From positions 3,720,001 through 3,784,000 of the forward strand of contig JAHEWK010000003.1 of NCBI GenBank assembly GCA_020740775.1: 64,000 bases of DNA. Reading direction: 5' to 3'. The translations under genes and the position numbers were made by a program. Positions 18,889 to 30,061 of this stretch are shown here, piece by piece (position 1 is the stretch's first letter; every line of letters starts with the position of its first letter). Origin of the DNA: Ilyonectria destructans. Taxonomy: Eukaryota > Ascomycota > Sordariomycetes > Hypocreales > Nectriaceae. The notes below the pieces were generated by a model. It did not search any database, was not told where the DNA came from, and saw only the letters and a list, made by a program, of their open reading frames with translations.

Positions 18889-21763
18889 ATGGAGGTCATT
18901 GCCGAAAACGATATCCCCCCTCCCGTTAACGCGGGCCCCGAGGTCGAAGAGTTCGCCAACGTTCTAGACGATTGCTTGTCTCCTCTCCAGTCACCCTCAG
19001 ACAAGCGAAACCGAATACTCGCGCTCCCTCAAAAGTACTACGAGAACACCCTGCGACGACTAGCGCACGCACGGCCGAGAATAACGCGTGAAGGCACCCA
19101 TGATGATGCCGACATGGATGTGGATGAGGCCGAGACTGGCACTGTCAACCACGCCTCCACCACGCACATCAAGCGCCTTGAGAGGGAGGCTCAGACTTGG
19201 GATCTAGTGCGCCGACTTCTGCCGCTGAGATACCCAAGCTCAACCGCATATTCTTCGGCTTTCAGTTCTTCCAAAGCTGCGCCTGCCGACTTGCTAAACG
19301 ATTTCCTGGAAACCGACTCGCTAGCGAAGGAACGCCGAGCTGTCATCCAGTGGTTGCAGAGCAATGCTGCCTCGGGCCCAGATATTGATGAGTTAGCGCG
19401 TGAACTTCAACAGAATGCGGATAGAGGGGACATCATCGCCCACGGTTGGCTCCACACGCGCTCGTCCATCAAGCTGAGGAAAAGCGTCACTGCCTGGCCG
19501 CACCTTCTGGACCGCCAATCCCCGAACATCGCAAACTCCCATCTCAACTCCGACGGCGCCCCCCTGGTCACACAGTTGGACCCCGATGCCGCCACTCGCC
19601 AAGGCCGCAAGCTCGAACCTCAAGACGAGTACTTTGAGCGAGCTATCTGGCTTGGGTGCTTCGAACATCTCCGCCGAGGATCCAACCTAGATACGATTCG
19701 CGAATGGTGCCAGGAACGAACAGAGATGTGGCGAGCCATCTCTGCGTCCGCTATGCTGCTATCAACGGACAACAGCAAAGGCAGCCCTGTAACCAACCCA
19801 GAATCGCTCGCACTCTGGCGGCGCATGTGCTACGGCCTTGCTCGCCAAGGTGGCTGTGACGATTACGAGCGTGCTGTTTACGGCGTGCTCTCCGGCGACA
19901 TTCCCAGTGTCGAAAAGGTTGCCCTTACCTGGGACGACTTCCTCTTTGCCAACTACAATGCTCTCCTGCGCACACAGCTTGACACATTCATCCTAGATCA
20001 ATGTCCGCCTGAAGTCGTATCGAATTTGAAACAGTCTTTTTTGTCTTTTGACGCTGTTCATGCACACGGCGATCCGGAGACTGTCGAGAAGCGCCTGATT
20101 CGCTCTCTTGAGTCCAACCCACAGGTCCGCAACGAAGCCTTCGAACCTAACAAGGCCATCCAGGCCTCGCTAATCGCAAGGGAGATTGATCATCATCTTT
20201 ATGAGCAGGGCTTGGTCATCTCTGCAGGCGCAGACAACAAGGGTACTTCGAAGCTCCTTTACCGGTCTGAGACCAATGGCCTCCCTATGAATAATGACAA
20301 GTTTTTCAAGTCGGATGAGCATCACGGACTCCGCATTGTTGCTCATGTTTACCTGCTCATCACACTGCTTGAGAAGCTTGGCTCTGAGGGGGACTCCTTA
20401 GCTCTTCGGTCTTCGCCTCCAGAATGGAGACGAGCCCAAGAAAATATCCTGGCGGGGTACACGAACTACTTGCGACTTGCTCAAATGCAGGAGCTAATAC
20501 CCTTGTACTGCTCTATCTTAGAGCCGCCGAGGTCCTATGAGGTGCTCAGCTACAACCTCATCTCCGAAAATGACCCGAAGCAGCGCATGATGCAGCTCAA
20601 GCTGATCAAGAAGGCTGGAATCGATGTGTTGACATTTGTGAAGACTCAAGCTTGGCTCATGTATGATGATCTCGGCCCTGTTAAGAGCACGTTCCCGGCC
20701 AAGGGCTCATTCACCATCATCCAACCTGGACCGCCCACATCTCGACGCGGACGACCAATCAGGGCAGACTTTTTCGGAGACGAGGAAGACATCATTGAAG
20801 TCCGACATGAGCATCTAATTCGTTCACTGGAGTGGTTGCTCTTAGTGGACGAAACATGGCCAAATGTCTTTTCCGTTGGTACCAAGGTTTACAAGTTCTT
20901 CCTCAGTATGTGCCACCACAATGTGACGGGCTAAAGTATAGACTAACATCTCAATAGGAAACATGCATCTCAACGCTGCACGACAGCTGATGAAAAGGGT
21001 ACCTTTTGTCGATGTCCTCACGGGTTTCACCGAGCAAGACGAGGCTGGAACTTGGTTTGAGGATAATGAGCTATGGACTCAGCAGCTTGAGCGAAGCGGA
21101 ATCACCGGCGTAACAGCTGAGCAGGTGGCCGCGGATGCGAGAAACTTCCGTGAATTGGAATCCCTAGTCCGAGCTCTAGACAGCCTGGAGACGATTGCCT
21201 CACTTGTTGAACTCTCGGGAGAGTAAGTCAAGTAAACATCTGAGACAGATATCGAAATACTAACAGAACATAGACTTCCGGCCTCGAACCGCGGTTTCTG
21301 GGACCAGGTGGGCAATGAGATCAAGAATACAAAGGAGAACATGCAACCCCTCCTCAACAATTGGCTTCTTGTGGGCATCGAAGGTAACATCGACCCTGTC
21401 CAACCGACAATTTCAACCATTAACATCGATATAGAGGGCGATGAAGAGTTGCGAGAGCTCCGCCAGGCGTATCTCCCCGAGACAATTCTGGCATATGTCA
21501 GTGCATTGCACTTTGCGGGCACAGGTCTGTCGCGAGACAACCTGTTGGAGTGCATGGAGTTGGCGGCGATAATCGCGGAGCGGGGATCGGACCTTTCCAC
21601 GGCTTTCATCGCAGCTGGGCGGATGAAGGAGTTGCTTGAGGTGTTTGCCGCTTGCAGCAAAGCTCTGGCTATCAGCACTGGAGAGAAGAGGGCCAACAGC
21701 TCAGGCAGCAAGAAGCTGCGAGAGATGGGGTGGTCCCGGGATCTGTGGTCGGTGAAGCAGTAA
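18889..21763 (+). CDS. nup84: Nucleoporin Nup84/Nup107 family, Y-complex subunit
   Basis: Predicted 923 residues; exons 18889-20905, 20958-21222 and 21274-21763. Nup84/Nup107 is a helical scaffold subunit of the Y-shaped nuclear pore subcomplex. The protein is alpha-helical throughout with no obvious low-complexity region. Family-like segments include the TWDLVRRLLPLRYPS region near residue 100, the EYFERAIWLGCFEHLRRG block and the C-terminal helical solenoid. Both introns are about 51 nt, have clear CTAAC or CTAACA branch points, and the joined frame is continuous to the stop. Length is somewhat greater than yeast Nup84 (726) and close to other filamentous-fungal members. Confidence 0.88.
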
Positions 21764-22243
21764 TTTCCTGATAATGGATATGGGCTTGGTTGTTTGTTAC
21801 CAGTACGTGCTTGCTGCCTTGGGCGTTGATAGATACTTAACAACTGGGGGTATGGATGTAACATAGGGGACTGGTAAAATATGAAAGCTTTAGGTTGACG
21901 AGAGAGATACCCACCCCTAGAGGCAAGATGCCATGCCGTCTTTCGACTCAAGATATCGTGTGATTCATTTACTTCAATGTTACCGCGATCTACCGTAGAC
22001 TTCCTATCATTTAACAACTGCCATTCTCTTAGACAACCCCATATGAAGTAGCTTGTTCGACAGTCCCTGTAGGGTGGGTACTTGCAGCTGTCTCCGTCTG
22101 TGCGGTGCTGCAGCCAACTTTAGCACCAAACCCCCACGTTCCGCCGAATCCCCACCTTCAACTTCCAACGTCCAACCTCTAGGCAGTTCCGTCATCGAAG
22201 ACACTGACAACGACAAAGCTGCGGGCGTTACCTAGCGATTACC
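21764..22243. other. spacer between nup84 and vps37
   Basis: 480 bp with the nup84 3' UTR and the vps37 promoter. Several frames overlap it on the minus strand, but they are antisense shadows of nup84. Nothing else seen. Confidence 0.5.
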
Positions 22244-23022
22244 ATGGCCAGCTTCACACCCGAGCTACAGGCCCAAACGCCTCCCGTCTTGCCGCCAAAG
22301 CCTGGAAGCCACGAGACCAGCCGCATCGCCACTCCCAACTCCGTAGCCTTCCCGCCGCCGCCTGATGCCGGGAGTCGTCTACCTGGCGCTGTCGCGGCTG
22401 CCCCAGTCGCTATCCCCGACCCAGGCGATCAATGGCTGCCGCAGATGCTCCAGGAGAAGCCGTTCGTTTCCCTGTATCTTCCTTCGTGCTCCCTGTTGTG
22501 CGCTAACAGTTCCTATGCAGAAAGCAGGACTTAGCCGAGATCCTTTCCAACCCGTCTCTACTCAACGCCATCACCCACGCCTCCGACTCGATCCACCCAT
22601 CCCTCCAAGCCTCCCACCAAGCCCTATCAGCCGCGCTGCGTGACAATATCGACCTTGCCGAGCAACTGGCCGACATGGAGGCGCGGCTCATTCACCAACG
22701 CGAAACAACACAGGGGCAAATCCTCTCGACGCACGCCCTCGAGCGGCAATGGCGCCAGAAGCAGTCGGGTATGGACCATGCGCTCGCATCCTTCTCCCCC
22801 GCGGCGCTATATCAACAACTCGGACAGGGCGTGCAAGAGCAGGCCCTTGTGTGCGAGGCTATGGAGGAGAGCTTTCTCGATGGTGAGGGCGAGGGTGCGC
22901 CTGGTACGGAGCGTGAGGTGACGGATTGGGTTCGACGGTATCGCGAGGCTAAGCTACTGTTCTACCTACGGCAAGAGCGAAAAGAGAGGTGGGACGAGGG
23001 ACGGGTTGGGGGCTGGAGGTAA
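22244..23022 (+). CDS. vps37: Vps37-like ESCRT-I subunit (Mod(r) domain)
   Basis: Predicted 239 residues; exons 22244-22461 and 22521-23022. ESCRT-I sorts ubiquitinated membrane cargo into multivesicular endosomes and Vps37 is its coiled stalk subunit. The N-terminus is Pro-rich. From about residue 73 the sequence is a helical Mod(r)-type domain: DLAEILSNPSLL, then a long amphipathic coiled region, then the ending in which a YREAKLLFYLRQERKERW helix closes the protein. The intron has an unusual GTTCGT donor but a CTAAC branch point and a GCAG acceptor. Assignment rests on overall pattern and length (yeast Vps37 has 213 residues). Confidence 0.82.
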
Positions 23023-23536
23023 GGAGTGGATATATCTTTGGCCGGGTTGGCATAGAAATGTCGGGTTGTCTCTTATTTACCTACACATTTACGACGAGGA
23101 GCGTGTTCATACCCCGAAAGCATTGTCGCAGATTTATATAACGAATTGACGCTCAATATAATGCTCTTGGATCCCTTGACACTGCCGCCTCCATGTTGGT
23201 CTTTTTTTATAACTCCATTTCTCTTAACACATACTAGATGTATATTCGTTCCTTCGTTAAAGAAAACCACTTTCACCTCGCTCTTGATGTGTATCCAAAA
23301 CTAGTTATGTGACACCCTGCAGTCTGTGGCATGCCCCCATCATCGTCAGCCAGGCAGAGCTACAGGAGTTGAAATGATATGACGGTGAAGAGAAAGGCGA
23401 GAATGAGACAGGATATGTCGAAAGGCAAGTGACGCTCGCGCCCAGGGGGGAACCGGGATGACTTGGGTTTCTGAGTCGGTCAGTGACTCGGCTCTGCTTC
23501 TCCTATAACCTTACAGCGCGCTGAAGGGACTCTTTT
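23023..23536. other. 3' to 3' spacer after vps37
   Basis: About 514 bp between converging genes. The first part is AT-rich, consistent with 3' UTRs. No coding signal. Confidence 0.45.
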
Positions 23537-24700
23537 TCATGTCCGGGCTGCGCGGGCTAAGGGGGAGGGCGAAGAGATCATCCTCCGGATCCTGGCGGTC
23601 TAGCCGGACGGGAGCCGAGACAGTAGCAGTGATATCGCCACGAAGGGCGGCGTTCAGAGATAGGGGACCAGTTGGCGCGTTGCTAGTCATGGCGGAGAAG
23701 GACGAGACGGCGATATCAGCGCCCTGGGGAGAGAGGGTGTGAGACTGACTACCAGCAGCAGTGAAGGTGTTGGCTATTCGTTGAGCATTAGTCAGGGGCT
23801 TGGTGATCCAAGTTGATTATATGCAGGTTTCTTACCGGACAAGCTTGGTGTTAGATCCGCTGGGGAAGTCGCTAACTTGAGGCCCCTGAGCTTATCCCCC
23901 AGCCTGCTGGCAACAGGAGACCTCGATGAAACAGGACTGTGCCGGGGAGGGGCCTTGAGGAACGTATCCTGGATCCATTGCTTCTCAGCGAGGGCCATCT
24001 CCAAACCAACGCTCTCAGCATTAGCTCGCAACTCATCCGCCATCTCACGGTCTAGGGCAGCCAGCCGGCGGCGGGCCCAAATGGTGTGCAGGACACCGCG
24101 GATGCCCGCCTCGGCGTCGAAGCCGGGAGGAAATATGGCTGGCAGGGGCTTGAGGGTTAGGCTGGAACGAGGGTCGCCGGCAGGCGGGGTGAGTGTGATA
24201 GTTGCGGGGACCGGGGCCTCCGGCGGTAGGAGGAAGTAGACGCGGCGGCGAGTGGAGTTGTGGTCAACAAGGGATGAGGAGGAGGCCGGGGGAGAGTCAG
24301 AGTCAGCATCGGCAGCGCGGAGGACAGTGGTCTTGCCAGGCCATGAGACCTCCCAGTTAGAGGAGGAGGAAGTCGAGGCAAGCCGACGGCTAGTACTAGC
24401 ATCGCCGGTTGCCTTAGTAGTGCCGGCTAGGGCAGAGCCGGGGTGGGCATCAGAGCCCGGAGCCGGAGCCGGAGCGGAGACGTCATGGAAGTCGGCGGCT
24501 GGGACGGAGTCGGGAGCTTCAGCAGAAACGGCGGCGGCGGTAGACTTCTCCACGACGGCGCCGGGATACCACTCGACCATGAGGATCTTGGTGCCGGCAT
24601 CGCTGAATTCAAACCTCGCTAGGTGGGCGGTGGCGATAGGGGAATCCTCGGCCGCCGGTGGCTGTAGGGCAGGCCGAGGAGGCCCCGAAGACGGGTCCAT
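23537..24700 (-). CDS. Unrecognised Ala/Pro/Ser-rich conserved-looking protein
   Basis: Predicted 358 residues; minus-strand exons 23836-24700 and 23537-23748, joined across an 87-nt intron (GTAAGA...GGTAG). I chose the acceptor at 23749 because it continues into a long open, acidic tail (LDRQDPEDDLFALP); the nearer upstream AG would end translation within about 20 codons. A beta-rich N-terminal part (ARFEFSDAGTKILMVEWYPG) and a later WEVSWPGKT block flank an Ala/Ser/Pro-rich linker. A helical stretch (LHTIWARRRLAALDREMADE) follows. There is no signal peptide or membrane segment. I do not recognise the family. A tandem 9-mer repeat lies in its leader. Confidence 0.65.
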
Positions 24701-24780
24701 GAGCAGGCGAAGTTTGTGGTTTTGGGTTGGTTTTAATTGCTCCCTTCCGGCGATTGCGACGGGGCGGTGGCGGCGGGGAG

Positions 24781-24816
24781 AGTCCAGACAGTCCAGACAG
24801 TCCAGACAGTCCAGAC
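24781..24816. repeat. tandem 9-mer repeat, four copies
   Basis: Four perfect head-to-tail copies of AGTCCAGAC, 80-115 bp upstream of the start codon of the minus-strand gene ending at 23537. It lies in that gene's probable leader or promoter. Confidence 0.9.
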
Positions 24817-26250
24817 CAGATCTAATCGAGCCAGGGAAAAGAACAAAAAAGGGAATAATGGGAAAATGGCACACTGAATTGATTGCTGGGATGGTGTAGG
24901 ATGGGCCGAGTCGGGGTTCGGTCCGGTGTGATTCTGACCTTCGGGGGTTCCCACTTCGCACAGCTCCGCTCGCGCCGTCTGGAGTTTGTTCGGTCCGTTT
25001 TGCTGGTCAGCGGTCACGTCACTTCAAGGTCACGTCACCGATATCTCGAGCAAATGCAAAGGGCGACGGGCAGCAGGGACGACGAAATAGCACGCGCCGG
25101 GGAAGGGAACTTAGGGAAGGGGCGTGGAGGGGTTGGTCAGTCAGGGGACGACGGTGAGGGACATTGTTGGTGGAGGAGCGTTGCAAAGGCGTGATGCTGC
25201 GCTGGGGGGAAGACTGGGGGAGGGAGCCGACGTGGACGCGGCCGCGGGAAAGGCGTATGTGCGCTGGCGGGTAGCATACGCGGGTTACGAGTTACGGGGT
25301 TGAAATTGCTGGGGGTTACGCGTGCTGCTGGCGGAGCATGATAATGCCAAGAGCGAGAGTATACTGTATGTACAGTCTGCTTAGTACTTGGGTGTCGTCT
25401 GTTGGTTGCTGCTGAGAGGGGAGAGAGAACCAGTAGCAATCCATTATCAGTCCAGCAAGAGCAAAAACCCTGGCAAGTATAGCCACTACAGTGTCCTCGG
25501 GTTCGCAGCTTGAATGGAGCCCGCGGGAAGCGTGGACGTGCGGATACGCCGTGCAACGATTAGCTACAACGTACGAAGTACTGGACCGATGTGGCTAACT
25601 CTGTAACAGCCAATCCATAAATTCTCCAACATTGTCAAAGAGCGTCCGTGTCCCATAGAAAACGGGGCGGTGCATGCCGCATGCCTACTGGCTTGCCCTA
25701 CGACCTAGCACGGCGTATGGCCGGGGGGCCGGAGCCAGTGCGGTCACAATTCGGCAGCATCGGAGCATTTATCTTTAATTTGGTTTTGGTGAGAGTTGCC
25801 TTTGCCTCGCTGATCACTTAGTCCAGGTCGTTCTGAAGCAGATCTATCGGCGCAGAGCCTCGGGTTTGGCAAATCTCTCTTCGGCCCATGACCTGTCTGA
25901 TGTAACTGCGGGCCGGGCGGACTTATTTCTCTTCGTCAGGCGGGTACGTAGGCACGTAGGTTCGTAAGTGGCCCAAGGTTGCATACACAGCTACGAGTTA
26001 CAGACAACGCATCCAAAGCACGTTCCAAACTTGCTGTTACAGGCCAACACTTGACAGCCAGACAAAGGATGACGGGTGACTCGGCGGCTACGAGATCTTT
26101 CCGGGCCGGGGAATTTCAAAAACATGTGCTGCTGATGCGAGTGCCGAATGGACGGCAGGTTCGCTATCCGCCGATCCCATCGATCCAGCCAATGCAGGGC
26201 GCCAAGCGGCCAGTCCGGATGGTATAAAAATAAAGAAGAAGAAAAAACCT

Positions 26251-26277
26251 CCGACACGTCCGACACGTCCGACACCA
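26251..26277. repeat. tandem 9-mer repeat, three copies
   Basis: Copies of CCGACACGT, the third ending in CCA, lie immediately downstream of a purine-rich tract and a TATAAAAA element in the gene-free region. Confidence 0.85.
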
Positions 26278-28840
26278 CGTACGGGGGGCATGCACACAAG
26301 ACGTCAACGTGGTGTGGTGTGGTAAGTTGAGGTGAGATGAGGTGAGGTAGGTGAGATGAAGTCTGGAAAGATTCAAAACACCATCACTATCAACTAGTCG
26401 CATACATGACGAAACCACCGTCGGCCCTTTGCGTTTCTCTCCCTCGTTTACAGAACGGTACCTGCCCAGTGCGAACCAACCAATCCGTTGGGATTTCGGA
26501 TCGGCGTCGACGAGACAGTGGACATTGGCCTGTCGCGGATGGGCCAGGCTTTTTGCCCAAAACGACCGGAGTAGGGCCGCGCCGCTAAATCAACGCCTGG
26601 GGGTACGTCGCGCACGGGTTTTTCATCCCATCTCTCGCTCACGGACACGCTCGCACCCTCTGTATAATCAGCGCTGGGTCATTGTCATTATCGCCTCATA
26701 CTCAAGCCTCCCTCCATCCTGCTCATTGTCTCTCGTCCGTGTGTAAGAAACGACAGTGGCCCGGCCACGTGTGAGGCACCGCCGGGTATCTACCCTTGCA
26801 TTACGGAGCAGTCAGCGGCCCGTTTCATTTGCAAGGTGGATGCGGCTGGCCACGGTGTGTCTTATCGACGACCTGATGGCCGCGACATCGATGACACCGA
26901 GTGACAACCAGACGCTGCTGGCAGAGGAGGACACGAATGGGGGACCTCCGCAGACCGGCCGGGACTGATCGATGGGATGCGGATGATGGGTAAAATAAAA
27001 TCAATGGACGCGGGTGTGGCATGGCAAATGGTGCCATGGATCATGGGTGCACCTTGCGCGTCCCGATGTCGAGAGATTTGGGCAGAGGGCACGCGGTTGA
27101 ACATCCGGATAGCCCTTTTGCCACTCCCACACTATCCGAACGCTACAGTGCAACCCCATATTCCCCCATCTTCCTTGCTTCTCAAGCCACCCTCGATTGG
27201 GTGGCGTGCCTGTTGATGTAAGATGTTTTTGTTGGTGGCCGCTCAGCAACATACTCTTGGGCAGAAAGCCACCCGAGAGTGTAAGTTACTATCTACATGC
27301 CGACCTAGGTCGAATCTCTCAAGCAGTCATCTGTACCTGGCCATGGGGTTCACGATAAATCGTCACCATCTCGACATCTGGTGATCCGTGATGCAATCGG
27401 AGATACCCCATCCGGCCGGAATAACCACCGACCCCATCCAACCCCCAATGTACCGCACAATAGGGTCATCGATGGATTGCGCCGGGACCGGGGTCAGAGA
27501 CTGGGCGAGGGCGACTTGGGCGCGACCTAGAGCCCGTTTGGCTTTCGATAAACCTGTCGCTGGACTATTTGCTCTCGCATCACCACCTGGACACCCAGCG
27601 ACTCGCACGCTCCATTGGGCATGTACTTGGTGCCTTTTCTTACTCCATGTCGGAGGGCCGATCTCTCTCCCTACTCGGTTCGGTCCTTCCAATTCTAGTT
27701 CCAAATCCGTCGGTCGCCATCGGGATCAACTCGGCCGCCGGGTCTTGACCACATGCTACGTTGCCCATGGTGTCCTGGACGAGGGCGGGAACCCTCGTGG
27801 AGGCTCTTGCAAGCGTCAACCACGGACATCGCACGCCAAGTACTCTCCTTGCGCAAAAAGGCTCAAGTGGACTCAACTCAAACCCCAGCTTTCTCGGCTA
27901 AATAGATATAGAATCTTGGGAGAGGCCGAGATACGTACGGCCGAGGGCGTCGCCCCCGGGAGGGCCAAGACGCTCCAGGCCCCGGCCCAGGCCAAATCCC
28001 AGGGGTCATGTAAGCCCCCTCCCGAAGCCTGTCACCGTGCGGATCTGCGGACGGGCCTACTGTGCAGCTGATGGCCATTTATGGCAATTCTTAGCCTGCG
28101 TGCTCCGTAGGCACCGCACTTACAGGGCCCGGCGGGGGCAATAGCGAGATGTTGGTGCGGAGAAATGTGACGAGGCAGGGGCCCGTTGTAAGGCCGGCCA
28201 ATTGGGCCGACTCCGGGAGGATGGGCGATGGCTGCACGTCGCACTGTACGGCGCCCGCCCACACGGGTGGCAGAGCGCCTCGCCCGTCGGAACTGGAGAT
28301 GATGCGAGTGCGACTGCGATGGGCGCGATACGGGGGCCATCTGCATCAACAACGGCGAAACAAAGTCAACAACTGGGTTCAGACTGAACACATCGATATG
28401 CGATAGTGGGCTCCGATCTAGCCTCGTATGTCTTGTCTGGCGTGGCAAGCACTTGATCCGACTACCTCACTTCCGGAAGGGGAGCACTTTAGCGAAAAAG
28501 GGTTCAGATTCTCAAATCCAGAAGGGGACTCGGAACGAAAGGGACGAGGAACGAGGAAGGAGGGGCGTGGACGCTGATGGGTTAATCGACGTTCCCTTGC
28601 GGATTCGTTCTGGGCGGCTTCTTCTGGGGGCGCCAACCTGGGCTCGGGGGTCCGTCTCCCCACAGTTACGCCGGCCAAACCGCCGCCTGGGACGAACCAA
28701 CGCTGCCCGTCACGCCTGCACTTGCACGCACTTGCACGCTTGCACGCCAATTCTGCTTGTCTGCTGCTGCCCGCTGCCACGCCAGGCCCCTGCTGGGTCG
28801 GTCGGTCCGTCCCCATCCTGAGTTGAGGGACCCTCCACAC

Positions 28841-28902
28841 CACCCATGCACCCACCCATCCACTATCCATCCACTACCCACCCACTACCCATCCACCATC
28901 CA
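28841..28902. repeat. degenerate CCATCCACTAC-type tandem repeat
   Basis: A cytosine-rich run built from CCATCCACTA/CCCACC units on the plus strand, imperfect but clearly tandem. A neighbouring GCACTTGCAC repeat lies at about 28718-28747. Confidence 0.8.
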
Positions 28903-29692
28903 GCTGGCCATCATCGTCAACCTCATGTTCCTGCTTCGTCGCCGCCCGCTCAAATCAAATCGCTATCACGCGGGCGCAGGCGCAGGCTCAGATAGACATG
29001 AACACGCTTTCTTGCGACGATGCTGATGAGGCCAAAGCACCTGTTATCTCGGGTTTGGTTCCTACTAGCATGGTTTCGCAGCACCTTGTCTTGACTCACT
29101 TTCCATCCGCTTTTTCCTGTCCTTCGCACATAAAAAGGTAGTATGCCACTGCAGTAGTAAGTACAGTGCAGTGCGGTTCTGCGCACTTCGTACCTACCGG
29201 CCCCATCATCCACACGACCCCCCGCCGTCCGCTGCTCCTCCACAGCACTGCACTCGGGCATCGTCATCGGGTTTACAGTGGGTAAATACAGTGCCCCAGG
29301 TACCCTTCCCGCGTGGAAAGCGCCCGAGGAAGGACCCTCCTGCTGGCGGTACCTGCACCCCCAGCCTGGCCTGGCCACTGTCGCAGGTACCTCGGCGCTC
29401 CCCACCGCGTTGGAAGGAGCAGCAAGGTACATGCTGTACGGGCTGAGTTGACGGGGAACACCCCTGCGTCGCACTCCCCCCACGTTCCACTAAAAGCCAG
29501 ACCCTGGCACATCGGCCGCACACACGCCCCTCCCTTCCGTCGTCGTCTCCATTCTCCATCCTCCATTCTCCAGACCTATACTAGCTGGGCCCCGTGCTGA
29601 GGCAGGCCACCAGTCGCTCTTGCCTCGCCTTGGCCTGTACCATCCCTTCCCCCATCTTTCCGTCCCGTCACTCACCCAACTTATCCCGCCCC

Positions 29693-29716
29693 GTCCAATC
29701 CAATCCAATCCAAACC
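29693..29716 (+). repeat. tandem CCAAT units
   Basis: Consecutive TCCAA/CCAAT pentamers place several CCAAT boxes in series about 350 bp upstream of the F-box start codon. CCAAT is the core site of the fungal HAP/NF-Y complex; whether it acts here is inference. Confidence 0.7.
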
Positions 29717-30061
29717 ACCTCGAAACACCACGCCAGCGATTCTCACGATATCTGCCCACTCGGGTCCAGCATCGCCGTCACTCTCGTTTTCATACCAACT
29801 CCTCCCGCGCTCTCGTCCTCGACTGCCGTGCGCCCGCGCCCGCGCTCTCTCACTCGCTCTCGCGGCCAACTCTCCGCCCGATCCCGATCCCGCGTTGTCC
29901 GCCGCCCTTGCTCCCGCCATGTCGAGCCGATGCTCGCCTCGTGCACTGCAATAGAGACGGACGCCCGCTGTCATCCGGGCTCGTCGACCAGATCCTTCTC
30001 GTCGCCGCCACCCCAAAGATAGTCTCTCTCTCCCGCCGCCGCTTGATTGCCGACGTCCACC

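Larger units (their letters stand above)
24701..30061. other. 5.4-kb region without a convincing gene
   Basis: No open frame on either strand looks like a real protein. The longest, 27388-28071 on the plus strand, has promoter-like composition with no domain or splice support. The region carries several short tandem repeats (near 24781, 26251, 28718, 28841 and 29693), a TATA-like TATAAAAA at 26223 and scattered GGTACC palindromes at 29298-29390. The last 500 bp are strongly pyrimidine-rich, as in a long 5' leader of the F-box gene at 30062. An unannotated non-coding transcript is possible but unproven. Confidence 0.55.

Noticed and set aside
20906..20957. Reading through the first nup84 intron
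   Set aside because: The read-through frame ends within a few codons; splicing gives a continuous helical sequence.
23792..24961. Long minus-strand frame beginning at 24961, with the first exon of the Ala/Pro protein extended upstream
   Set aside because: The upstream part is the translated 9-mer repeat and promoter sequence; ATG at 24700 is the likely start.
27388..28071. A 227-codon plus-strand open frame in the gene-free region
   Set aside because: Composition is like random GC-rich DNA (many Arg, Pro, Ser, Gly), with no domain, splice pattern or promoter; not a convincing protein.
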